A stretch of 8,661 nucleotides of DNA from Lachnospiraceae bacterium. Lineage in GTDB: Bacteria > Bacillota_A > Clostridia > Lachnospirales > Lachnospiraceae. The DNA is taken from NCBI GenBank assembly GCA_017958935.1, contig JAGDBR010000182.1, positions 1-8,661 of the forward strand, in the 5' to 3' direction. The notes beneath the pieces were generated by a model. The model was given only the letters and a program-made list of their open reading frames with translations. It was not told the origin of the DNA and made no database searches. Made by a program: the position numbers and the translations under genes. Of the stretch, positions 1 through 6,484 are shown piece by piece (the first letter of the stretch is position 1; each line of letters begins with the position of its first letter).

Positions 1-1
1 C

Positions 2-550
2 AAGCACATGCAGCACGAGGTCTGGTACAAGTATCCCCAGGCTTACAAGAAACTGCCGTCGAACATCACCTTCGTAACGACGGAGGAACTGCTGCAGCGT
101 TACCCGGACAAGACGCCGAAGGAGCGCGAGAACCTGATCACGAAGGAGTACGGCTGCGTGTTCCTGATGCACATCGGCGACAAGCTGTCCGACGGGAAGC
201 CGCATGACGGCCGCGCGCCGGACTACGACGACTGGCAGCTGAACGGCGACATCCTGTTCTGGTACAACCTGCTGGACTGTGCGCTGGAGATTTCCTCGAT
301 GGGCATCCGCGTCGACGAGAAGGCGCTGCGCGAGCAGCTGAAGAAGGCGGGGTGCGAGGAGCGCGCCGAACTGCCGTACCACAAGGCGCTGCTGAACGGC
401 GAACTGCCGTATTCGATCGGCGGCGGCATCGGGCAGTCGCGGCTGTGCATGCTGCTTCTGGACCGTGCCCATGTGGGCGAGGTGCAGGCGTCGATCTGGC
501 CGGAAGAAATGAGAAAGAAATGCCGGGAGAATAACATCTTCCTGCTTTAA
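2..550 (+). CDS. asnA: Aspartate--ammonia ligase (AsnA-type asparagine synthetase), 3' part
   Basis: C-terminal 182 residues of AsnA, which makes asparagine from aspartate, ammonia and ATP in the cytoplasm. The frame is open to the window edge, so the ATG at 8 is internal; the family is about 330 residues, so roughly 150 N-terminal residues lie outside. Diagnostic stretches are KYGC-like [12 protein letters not shown], the DWQLNGDI segment with the DYDDW acidic cluster just before it, and near the C-terminus the glycine-rich GGGIGQSR (419-442), which corresponds to motif 3 of the class II aminoacyl-tRNA-synthetase-like fold with its ATP-binding arginine. The end [10 protein letters not shown] is also typical. 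It is not AsnB, which has a glutaminase domain. The TAA stop is followed by a 105-bp gap holding a perfect dyad, so co-transcription with the next gene is uncertain. Identity is secure from conserved sequence; regulation is not visible. Confidence 0.95.
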   Translation, partial: KHMQHEVWYKYPQAYKKLPSNITFVTTEELLQRYPDKTPKERENLITKEYGCVFLMHIGDKLSDGKPHDGRAPDYDDWQLNGDILFWYNLLDCALEISSMGIRVDEKALREQLKKAGCEERAELPYHKALLNGELPYSIGGGIGQSRLCMLLLDRAHVGEVQASIWPEEMRKKCRENNIFLL

Positions 551-564
551 GAATATCAGCATTC

Positions 565-598
565 ATTCTGTTCCTGCGAAATCATGGAGGAACAGAAT
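565..598. promoter_or_regulatory. Perfect 11-bp inverted repeat (operator or hairpin)
   Basis: ATTCTGTTCCT at 565-575 is exactly mirrored by AGGAACAGAAT at 588-598, with a 12-base spacer. The arm centres are 23 bp apart, about two helical turns, which suits a dimeric DNA-binding regulator. As RNA it would form an 11-pair hairpin, but neither strand has a T-run after it, so it is a poor intrinsic terminator. It sits 15 bases after the asnA stop and 57 bases before the likely start of the aminopeptidase. The symmetry is seen directly; function as operator, mRNA 3'-end structure or leader element is inference. I see no convincing -35/-10 pair around it. Confidence 0.45.
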
Positions 599-655
599 AT
601 CGGAAAATACATCAAATCAACAAGGTGCTTTGACGGCGAAAGGAACAGGCGGGAA

Positions 656-1891
656 ATGAAACTGCTGGACTTTATCGACAGATCCCCGACAGCTTACCAG
701 GCTGTAGAGAACATCCGAAAAGAACTGCTTGAGAACGGCGCGCTGGAGCTCGACGAAGCCTGTACCTGGCAGATCGAGCCCGGAAAGACCTACGTCGTGA
801 CGCGGAACGGCAGCGCGCTGACCGCGTTCTGCGTGCCGGAAAACGCACAGGACGTACGCGTCTTCGCGGCGCATGCCGACTCGCCCTCCTTCAAGCTCAA
901 GGAGCATCCGGAGATCGTCGTCGAAGAAAAATACGTCAAGCTGAACGTTGAAGCCTACGGCGGCATGCTGATGTCGACCTGGTTCGACCGGCCGCTGTCG
1001 GTCGCGGGCCGCATCATCGTGAAGCAGGACGGCCGCATGGTTGCGAAACTCGTGAACGTGGACCGGGATCTCCTGATCATTCCGAGCGTCTGCATCCACA
1101 TGAACCGCGAGGCGAACAACGGATACAAGTATAACGTCCAGACCGACCTGCTGCCGCTGTTCAGTGTGCAGGAGGGCGGAAAAGCCGGGCGTGGCGCTTT
1201 CATGAAGCTCGTCGCGGAATGCGCGGGCGTACAGCCCGAAGACATCCTCGGGCAGGACCTGTTCCTGTACGTGCGGGAAAAGGGCCGCGTCTGGGGCGCG
1301 GACGGCGAATTCATCTCGGCGCCGCACATCGACGACCTGGAATGCGCGTACGCGGGACTTCAGGGCTTCCTGAACGGCCGGAAGGAACGGCACATTGCCG
1401 TCCTGTCGGTCTTCGACAATGAAGAAGTCGGCTCGCGTTCGATCCAGGGCGCCGGCTCCACGTTTTTAAGAGACGTGCTGGAGCGGATCGGCGTCACGAA
1501 GGAAATGGTCGCGAACTCGCTGTTATTCTCGGCGGACAACGGCCACGCCCTTCATCCGAACCATCCGGAGCTGACGGACCCGACGAACCGTCCGATCCTG
1601 AACGGCGGCGTGCTCTTAAAGTACGCGGCGCGCTTAAGCTACGCGACGGACGGCATGGCAGCCGCGCTTTTCAAGGACATCTGCCGCGCGGCGGACGTGC
1701 CTTACCAGATCTTCTTCAACCGCTCCGACATCCAGGGCGGCGGAACGCTCGGCGCGGTCTCGACCGCGCAGGTGCCTTTCCTGACCGCGGACATCGGGCT
1801 CGCGCAGCTTGCGATGCATTCGGCTTATGAAACGGCCGGCGCGAAGGACTATGACTATATGGTGAAGGCCGCGGGAGAACTGTTCGCATGA
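656..1891 (+). CDS. M18 family metallo-aminopeptidase
   Basis: A 411-residue cytoplasmic dinuclear zinc aminopeptidase of family M18 (aspartyl aminopeptidase/aminopeptidase I group), which removes N-terminal residues, often acidic ones, from peptides. Visible signatures are HADSPSFK (metal ligand H73), HIDDLE (bridging D226), DNEEVGS (catalytic E256, ligand E257), SADNGHALHPNHPE (D294), NRSDIQGGGTLG, and AMHSAYE (H388). The ligand set matches the known M18 arrangement, so the enzyme looks intact. I chose the ATG at 656 because AAAGGA lies at 639-644 and the protein then begins KLLDFIDRSPTAY, the usual family N-terminus. An upstream in-frame ATG at 584 would add 24 unconserved residues, lies inside the dyad spacer and has no good binding site. 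The stop overlaps the next start as ATGA, implying translational coupling with the HAD gene. Substrate preference cannot be read from the sequence. Confidence 0.93.
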   Translation: MKLLDFIDRSPTAYQAVENIRKELLENGALELDEACTWQIEPGKTYVVTRNGSALTAFCVPENAQDVRVFAAHADSPSFKLKEHPEIVVEEKYVKLNVEAYGGMLMSTWFDRPLSVAGRIIVKQDGRMVAKLVNVDRDLLIIPSVCIHMNREANNGYKYNVQTDLLPLFSVQEGGKAGRGAFMKLVAECAGVQPEDILGQDLFLYVREKGRVWGADGEFISAPHIDDLECAYAGLQGFLNGRKERHIAVLSVFDNEEVGSRSIQGAGSTFLRDVLERIGVTKEMVANSLLFSADNGHALHPNHPELTDPTNRPILNGGVLLKYAARLSYATDGMAAALFKDICRAADVPYQIFFNRSDIQGGGTLGAVSTAQVPFLTADIGLAQLAMHSAYETAGAKDYDYMVKAAGELFA

Positions 1892-2541
1892 CGGACGTCC
1901 GCTTCATTCTCTGGGACATGGACGGGACGCTGATCAATTCGGAGCCCCAGCATTACAGAGCCTGGCAGATGACCGTGAAGCGGCTGTTCGGCGTGGAGGA
2001 GCTGGACTTCGAAGCGTACAAGGCCTGCATCGGCACGACGCTGCCCGTGACGGTCCGGATCATCGGCGATATCTGCGGAAAGGACCTGACGGGGGAGAAC
2101 GTGATCCCGGAGCATGCTGCCGACAAGCGGATGCTGGAGGAGCTGGAAGGGTTCCCGCCGATGCCGGGCGCGCTGGAAACGGTGCGTACGCTGCATGAAC
2201 GCGGCATCCGGATGGCGGTAGCGTCCTCTTCTCCGGAGGAATACCTGCACCGCGTCGTCCGGGCGCTCGGGATCGAAGACTGCTTTGAAGCGTGCGTGTC
2301 GGCGATCGGCTGCGCGCATTCGAAACCCGCGCCGGACGTGTTCCTGAAGGCGATGGAAGTCCTCGGCGCGAAGCCGGAGGAGACCGTCGTCGTCGAAGAC
2401 TCCGGGAACGGGGTGCTGGCAGGACTTGCGGCGGGCTGCCGCGTGATCGGGTTTTATAATCCGGACTCCGGCGAGCAGGACATCGCGCCTGCCGACGTGA
2501 TCGTCCGGGATCTTCGCAGGATCCCGGCGCTGATAAACTGA
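1888..2541 (+). CDS. HAD-superfamily hydrolase, beta-phosphoglucomutase-like subfamily
   Basis: A 217-residue HAD phosphatase/mutase. Motif I is WDMDGTLINSE (nucleophile D10, acid/base D12), motif II is VASSSP (S113/S114), motif III is K146 in SKPAPDVF, and motif IV is VVEDSGNG (E170, D171). The helical region at roughly residues 18-90 is a C1-type cap, as in beta-phosphoglucomutase and many sugar-phosphate or nucleotide phosphatases. All catalytic motifs are present. It starts in the stop codon of the aminopeptidase gene (ATGA overlap) with a weak GGGAG site at 1873-1877, and ends 45 bp before galK, so it probably shares their mRNA. A role in sugar-phosphate interconversion or clearance alongside galactokinase is plausible, but this is inference from position; the family is too promiscuous to name the substrate. 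Confidence 0.9.
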   Translation: MTDVRFILWDMDGTLINSEPQHYRAWQMTVKRLFGVEELDFEAYKACIGTTLPVTVRIIGDICGKDLTGENVIPEHAADKRMLEELEGFPPMPGALETVRTLHERGIRMAVASSSPEEYLHRVVRALGIEDCFEACVSAIGCAHSKPAPDVFLKAMEVLGAKPEETVVVEDSGNGVLAGLAAGCRVIGFYNPDSGEQDIAPADVIVRDLRRIPALIN

Positions 2542-2586
2542 ACGGAAGTGCGGGACGGCAGAGCCGTCTTCGCAGGAAGGTCGAAC

Positions 2587-3759
2587 ATGGATAAAGCACA
2601 ATTGATCCGGGCGTTTTATGAAGTCTACGGCGAAGAGGGCGGCGAACCCGTCTGTGTGTTCTCGCCGGGACGGGTCAATCTGATCGGTGAGCATACCGAC
2701 TACAACGGCGGGCATGTGTTCCCGTGCGCGCTGACGATCGGCACCTATTTTGCCGGCCGCAAGCGGGACGACCGGCTCGTCCGTTTCTTCTCGGGCAATT
2801 TCCCGAAGAACGGCGTCATCGAGCGCACGCTCGACAAACCGGAATATGACCGGAAGAAGGGCTTCTCGAATTACCCGATGGGCGTTATCTGGGCCTTCGA
2901 AAAGCGGATGGGCCTGAAGGTCACGGAAGGCATGGACGTCTATCTCTGGGGCAACATCCCGAACGCGTCCGGCCTGTCCTCCTCGGCCTCCGTCGAGGTC
3001 GGCATGGGGAAGTTATTGACGGCGCTGTTCGGCTTCGACGTGCCGAACCTGGAGCTTGCGAAGACCGGGCAGTACTCCGAAGTCCGCTATAACGGCGTGA
3101 ACTGCGGCATCATGGACCAGTTCGCGATCGCGATGGGCCGGAAGGACCGGGCGATGTTCCTGGATACGGCGACCCTGCGGTACGAGTACGCGCCGGTGAA
3201 GCTGGACGGCATGAAGATCGTCATCGCCTGCACGAACAAGAAGCGTTCGCTCGCGGACTCGAAGTACAACGAGCGCCGTGCGCAGTGTGAGGAAGCCCTG
3301 TCCGACCTCCAGAAGGTCATCGACATCAACGCGCTCGGCGACCTGTCCGAGGCGCAGTTTGAGGCGAACTGCAGTGCGATCAAGGATCCGGTCTGCTTAA
3401 AGCGCGCGCGGCACGCGGTCTATGAGAACCGCAGGACGGTCCGCGCGGTGTCTTTGCTGCAGCAGGGCGACCTCGAAGGCTTCGGCAAGCTGATGAACGC
3501 GTCGCACGTCTCGCTCCGCGACGACTATGAAGTCACGGGCATCGAGCTCGACACGATCGCGGAGGAAGCCTGGAAGATCGACGGCGTCCTCGGCGCGCGC
3601 ATGACGGGCGCCGGCTTCGGCGGCTGCGCGGTCGCGATCGTGAAGGACGAAGCGGTCGGCACGTTCATGGAACAGGTCGGCGCGGCCTATCTTGAAAAGA
3701 TCGGCTACGCGGCGGATTTCTACGCCGTGGACATCGGCGACGGAACGTATTTACTGTGA
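2587..3759 (+). CDS. galK: Galactokinase
   Basis: A 390-residue GHMP kinase that phosphorylates alpha-D-galactose at C1 with ATP, the committed step of the Leloir pathway. It shows the galactokinase signature GRVNLIGEHTDYNGG (residues 28-42; R29 corresponds to the catalytic arginine), the ATP-binding GHMP loop GLSSSAS (129-135), the catalytic aspartate in GIMDQF (D177), and the C-terminal GHMP motif MTGAGFGG (339-346). Length and motif order are as expected for a full-length functional enzyme. The ATG at 2587 is preferred because AGGAAGG at 2574-2580 precedes it at good spacing; an in-frame GTG at 2548 would add 13 unconserved residues. galT and galE are not in the window, so the usual galactose operon partners are elsewhere. 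The gene follows the HAD gene by 45 bp and is followed by two GC-rich hairpins before metG. Confidence 0.96.
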   Translation: MDKAQLIRAFYEVYGEEGGEPVCVFSPGRVNLIGEHTDYNGGHVFPCALTIGTYFAGRKRDDRLVRFFSGNFPKNGVIERTLDKPEYDRKKGFSNYPMGVIWAFEKRMGLKVTEGMDVYLWGNIPNASGLSSSASVEVGMGKLLTALFGFDVPNLELAKTGQYSEVRYNGVNCGIMDQFAIAMGRKDRAMFLDTATLRYEYAPVKLDGMKIVIACTNKKRSLADSKYNERRAQCEEALSDLQKVIDINALGDLSEAQFEANCSAIKDPVCLKRARHAVYENRRTVRAVSLLQQGDLEGFGKLMNASHVSLRDDYEVTGIELDTIAEEAWKIDGVLGARMTGAGFGGCAVAIVKDEAVGTFMEQVGAAYLEKIGYAADFYAVDIGDGTYLL

Positions 3760-3765
3760 TCTGAA

Positions 3766-3831
3766 GCCGGGAGCGGGAAGGCCCGCGCCGGCACGGGATA
3801 GAATTCGGGCGTGCCCATTCGCACGCCGGAA
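3766..3831 (+). promoter_or_regulatory. Two consecutive GC-rich hairpins between galK and metG
   Basis: The 82-bp gap contains two foldable elements. The first pairs GCCGG (3766-3770) with CCGGC (3788-3792) and GCGGG (3773-3777) with CCCGC (3782-3786), around an AAGG tetraloop with a small internal loop. The second pairs GGCGTGC (3808-3814) with GCACGCC (3821-3827) around a six-base loop. One G-G mismatch then extends it by TTC/GAA, giving 10 pairs of 11, and it ends directly before the metG ribosome binding site. Neither has a T-run, so they are not canonical intrinsic terminators, and the gap is far too short for a T-box leader. Possible roles are an RNA 3'-end barrier for galK, a processing site, or control of metG translation. 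The pairings are seen; the roles are inferred. Confidence 0.4.
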
Positions 3832-3841
3832 AGAGGAAGAA

Positions 3842-5830
3842 ATGACGAAAAAACCTTATTACATCACGACGGCGATCGCCTACACCTCGGGCAAGCCGCA
3901 CATCGGCAACACCTATGAGATCGTGCTCGCGGACGCGATCGCGCGTTTCAAGCGGCTGCAGGGCTTCGACGTCCGGTTCATGACCGGAACGGACGAGCAC
4001 GGCGTGAAGATCGAAGAAAAGGCGAAGGCCGCGGGCGTCACGCCCCAGGCGTTCGTCGACGGCATTGCCGCCCAGATCAAGGATATCTTCGACGGCATGA
4101 ACACGTCCTACGACCGCTTCATCCGCACGACGGACGAGGACCACATGAAGATCGTGCAGAAGATCTTCAAAAAGCTCTACGAACAGGGCGACATCTACAA
4201 GGGCACCTACGAGGGCCTGTACTGCGTGCCGGACGAGTCGTTCTTCACGCCGTCCCAGGCGCCGGACGGGATCTGCCCGGACTGCGGCCGCCCGCTCGTG
4301 AAGGCGAACGAGGAAGCTTACTTTTTCAAGATGTCCAAGTACGCCGACCGTCTGATCGACCACATCAAAACGCATCCGCAGTTCATCCAGCCGGAATCCC
4401 GGAAGAACGAGATGCTGAACAATTTCCTGCTGCCGGGCCTGCAGGACCTGTGCGTGTCGCGCACGTCCTTCAAATGGGGCGTGCCGGTCGACTTCGACCC
4501 GAAGCACGTCGTCTACGTCTGGATCGACGCGCTGTCGAACTACATCACGGGCCTCGGCTATACGCCGGACGGGGAGCCGGACGAACTCTTTAAGAAGTAC
4601 TGGCCGGCCGACCTTCACCTGATCGGCAAAGACATCCTGCGGTTCCACACGATCTACTGGCCGATCATGCTGATGGCACTGGGCGTGGAGCTTCCGAAGC
4701 AGGTCTTCGGCCATCCGTGGCTTCTGCAGGGCGGCGAGAAGATGTCGAAATCCCGCGGCAACGTGATCTACGCGGACGACCTCGCCAGCATTTTCGGCGT
4801 CGACGCGGTGCGTTATTTCGTCATGCATGAGATGCCCTTCGAGAATGACGGCATCATCACCTGGGAGCTCGTCATCGAACGGTACAACTCGGACCTCGCG
4901 AACGTGCTGGGGAACCTTGTGAACCGGACCGTCTCGATGGTGAACAAGTATTTCGGCGGGGAGCTGAAGGATACCGGCGTTTCGGAGCCGGTCGACGACG
5001 ATCTGAAGGCCGTCGTGCTCGGCACCGTTGAAAAGACGCAGAAAGACATGGAGACGCTTCACGTCGCGGATACGATCTCGGACGTCTTCAATCTCTTCAA
5101 GCGCTGCAACAAGTACATCGACGAGACGATGCCGTGGGTGCTCGCGAAGGACGAGGCGCAGAAGGACCGCCTGGCGGCCGTGCTGTACAACCTGGCCGAA
5201 AGCATCATGATCGGCGCGAGCCTCCTGTATCCGTTCATGCCGGAAACGGCGGAAAAGATCGCGGCGCAGTTCAACGCGGCGCTTCGGGACTTCGAAGGCC
5301 TGACAAGCTTCGGCTGCGTGCTGAACGGCAGCGGGCGCGTCGTGGAGCAGCCGCAGATGCTGTTCGCGCGGCTCGACGAAAAGGCGACGATGGAAAAGGT
5401 CCGTGCGATCATGGAAGCGCAGCGCCTCGCGGCGATCGCGGAATACGGCGATCCGGACGCGGACAAGCAGGAAGCACCGGCGGAGGAGCCCCTTGCGCAC
5501 AAGGCGGAGATCGAATACGACGCGTTCGGTACGATGGAGTTCAGGGTCGGCGAGGTCCTGGAATGCAAGCCCGTCGAGAAATCGAAGAAGCTGCTGGTCT
5601 CGCAGGTAAAGATCGGGCCGGAAGTGAAGCAGATCGTCTCGGGCATCCGCGCGTATTATACGCCGGAAGAGATGGTCGGCAAGAAGGTCATGGTGCTCGT
5701 GAATCTGAAGCCCGCGAAGCTCGCCGGCGTGCTCTCTGAGGGCATGCTGCTGTGCGCGGAGGACGCGGACGGAAAGTACGTCCTGATGACGCCCGAAAAG
5801 GACGTCCCCTCGGGCGGCGAGATCTCCTGA
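3842..5830 (+). CDS. metG: Methionyl-tRNA synthetase with C-terminal tRNA-binding domain
   Basis: A 662-residue class I aminoacyl-tRNA synthetase that charges tRNA-Met for initiation and elongation. The catalytic domain has the HIGH-type motif HIGN (H20-N23) in GKPHIGNTYE, the TGTDEHG segment, and the KMSKS loop (K300-S304). The anticodon-binding helical domain follows (about 385-540). A charged linker leads to a C-terminal OB-fold tRNA-binding domain (about 555-662; FGTMEFRVGEVL to LSEGMLLCAED), which promotes dimerisation and tRNA binding in this family. The connective-peptide zinc knuckle is C128-V-P-D131 ... C145-P-D-C148, so one of the usual four cysteines is Asp. The ATG at 3842 has GAGGAAG just upstream (3833-3839), and the protein begins with the family-typical KPYYITTAIAYTSG; the open frame upstream is unconserved. 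A second, hairpin-rich gap separates it from galK. The FKBP gene follows after 22 bp and is probably co-transcribed. Confidence 0.97.
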   Translation: MTKKPYYITTAIAYTSGKPHIGNTYEIVLADAIARFKRLQGFDVRFMTGTDEHGVKIEEKAKAAGVTPQAFVDGIAAQIKDIFDGMNTSYDRFIRTTDEDHMKIVQKIFKKLYEQGDIYKGTYEGLYCVPDESFFTPSQAPDGICPDCGRPLVKANEEAYFFKMSKYADRLIDHIKTHPQFIQPESRKNEMLNNFLLPGLQDLCVSRTSFKWGVPVDFDPKHVVYVWIDALSNYITGLGYTPDGEPDELFKKYWPADLHLIGKDILRFHTIYWPIMLMALGVELPKQVFGHPWLLQGGEKMSKSRGNVIYADDLASIFGVDAVRYFVMHEMPFENDGIITWELVIERYNSDLANVLGNLVNRTVSMVNKYFGGELKDTGVSEPVDDDLKAVVLGTVEKTQKDMETLHVADTISDVFNLFKRCNKYIDETMPWVLAKDEAQKDRLAAVLYNLAESIMIGASLLYPFMPETAEKIAAQFNAALRDFEGLTSFGCVLNGSGRVVEQPQMLFARLDEKATMEKVRAIMEAQRLAAIAEYGDPDADKQEAPAEEPLAHKAEIEYDAFGTMEFRVGEVLECKPVEKSKKLLVSQVKIGPEVKQIVSGIRAYYTPEEMVGKKVMVLVNLKPAKLAGVLSEGMLLCAEDADGKYVLMTPEKDVPSGGEIS

Positions 5831-5852
5831 TAAACGGAAGGGTTGACGGAAG

Positions 5853-6410
5853 ATGACAGAAGAGATGAAAAACGAAAACTGCAGTGAAAACTGCGGCGAG
5901 AACTGCGGCGAAGGCTGCGGTTCCGAAGGCGGCTGTGCAGGCTGCCCCGGCTGCGGCGCAGCGCCGCAGATCGTCTGGGAAGGCCGGAACGCCGGCAAGA
6001 CGGTGCGCGTGCATTACCGCGGGACGCTGGACGACGGAACGCAGTTCGATTCCTCTTATGACCGGAACGAGCCGCTCGAATTCGTCAGCGGCATGGGACA
6101 GATGATCGAGGGCTTCGACAAGGCCGTCGTGGACATGGAAGTCGGACAGATCGTCGACGTGCATCTTTCCCCCGCGGAAGCCTACGGGGAAGCCGATCCC
6201 GAGGCCGTGTTCACGGTCGAGATCGCAAGCCTCCCGGGCTCCGAGGACGTCGTGCCGGGTCAGTTCGTCATGCTGTACGATCCCTACGGGCGCCCGGTGC
6301 GCGTGAAGGTCGCGGACAAGACGGACACGACCGTGACGTTCGACGCGAACCATGAGCTTGCCGGGAAGGCATTGAACTTCAGGATCGAACTCGTCGAAGT
6401 CATGGAATGA
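5853..6410 (+). CDS. SlyD-like FKBP peptidyl-prolyl isomerase with Cys-rich N-terminal extension
   Basis: A 185-residue protein. From about residue 48 it is an FKBP-type prolyl isomerase/chaperone: VRVHYRGTLDDGTQFDSS (51-68), GMGQMIEGFDKAVVDMEVGQ (80-99) and SPAEAYGEADPEAV (106-119). An inserted-in-flap chaperone domain follows (about 120-160), then the SlyD hallmark NHELAGKALNF (166-176). It should act in the cytoplasm on nascent or misfolded proteins; no signal peptide is visible. The unusual part is residues 10-34, which hold seven cysteines spaced C-x3-C-x3-C-x3-C-x5-C-x2-C-x2-C among Gly, Glu and Asn, suggestive of metal binding. E. coli SlyD instead carries a His/Cys-rich tail at the C-terminus, which is absent here. 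The ATG at 5853 follows GGAAGGG (5836-5842); an ATG four codons later (5865) is possible but keeps the Cys region either way. It lies 22 bp after metG. Confidence 0.9.
   Translation: MTEEMKNENCSENCGENCGEGCGSEGGCAGCPGCGAAPQIVWEGRNAGKTVRVHYRGTLDDGTQFDSSYDRNEPLEFVSGMGQMIEGFDKAVVDMEVGQIVDVHLSPAEAYGEADPEAVFTVEIASLPGSEDVVPGQFVMLYDPYGRPVRVKVADKTDTTVTFDANHELAGKALNFRIELVEVME
5880..5920 (+). repeat. In-frame 12-bp tandem repeat encoding C-x3 units
   Basis: Three imperfect 12-base units start at 5880, 5892 and 5904 (TGCAGTGAAAAC, TGCGGCGAGAAC, TGCGGCGAAGGC), and a fourth TGCGG begins at 5916. They encode CSEN, CGEN and CGEG, followed by CGSEGG. The period equals four codons, so expansion or loss of a unit keeps the frame and changes the cysteine count of the FKBP N-terminus. 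The degeneracy is visible; growth by slippage is inference. Confidence 0.7.
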
Positions 6411-6414
6411 AAAA

Positions 6415-6468
6415 GCGCCTTTGAAAGGCTGATATCAGGGGAGCAGCTTGAAAAGGCTGCTTCTCTTC
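6415..6468 (+). promoter_or_regulatory. Structured leader with two hairpins and a palindrome before the glycosylase gene
   Basis: The 74-bp gap between the FKBP gene and the glycosylase gene is unusually rich in symmetry. A short hairpin pairs GCCTT (6417-6421) with AAGGC (6425-6429). CTGATATCAG (6429-6438) is a perfect 10-bp palindrome. A longer hairpin pairs 6437-6449 with 6454-6466 around a GAAA tetraloop: 13 pairs, three of them G-T. It ends about five bases before the ribosome binding site AAGGAG (6471-6476). The right arms of both hairpins carry the near-repeat TTGAAA(A)GGCTG (6421, 6448), so the arms could exchange partners. There is no clean U-tract: TTCTCTTCG follows the second stem, so it is at best a weak terminator for the metG-FKBP unit. 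Function is not established. Confidence 0.4.
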
Positions 6469-6484
6469 GTAAGGAGAGTGGAAG

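Noticed and set aside
630..635. TTGACG as a -35 box before the aminopeptidase
   Set aside because: A -10 at normal spacing would fall on the start codon region (about 652-658), where no TATAAT-like sequence exists.
584..655. Upstream ATG at 584 as the start of the M18 aminopeptidase
   Set aside because: The extra 24 residues resemble no family N-terminus, the ATG lies in the dyad spacer and lacks a suitable binding site, while the ATG at 656 has AAAGGA and the conserved N-terminus.
1855..2715. A 286-codon minus-strand frame opposite the HAD gene and the start of galK
   Set aside because: It spans two real genes and their gap, is Arg/His-rich and lacks a ribosome binding site or family motif; the same antisense effect explains it.
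1440..3760. Scattered TTA leucine codons in otherwise CTG/CTC-rich genes (for example near 1468, 1616, 1634, 3014, 3396)
   Set aside because: They could suggest TTA-dependent control, but they occur in unrelated housekeeping genes, often before AAG or AGC, and look like normal minor codon use rather than a regulatory signal or transfer.
3799..3804. TAGAAT as a -10 box of a metG promoter
   Set aside because: No -35-like hexamer stands 16-18 bases upstream (the region is GGGAAG within a GC hairpin), and there is no extended TGn motif.
3665..5998. A 777-codon open frame on the minus strand opposite metG
   Set aside because: Its product is rich in Arg, His, Asp and Val with no recognisable motif, and it mirrors metG exactly. 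High G/C at third codon positions of metG removes antisense stops, so this is a compositional shadow.
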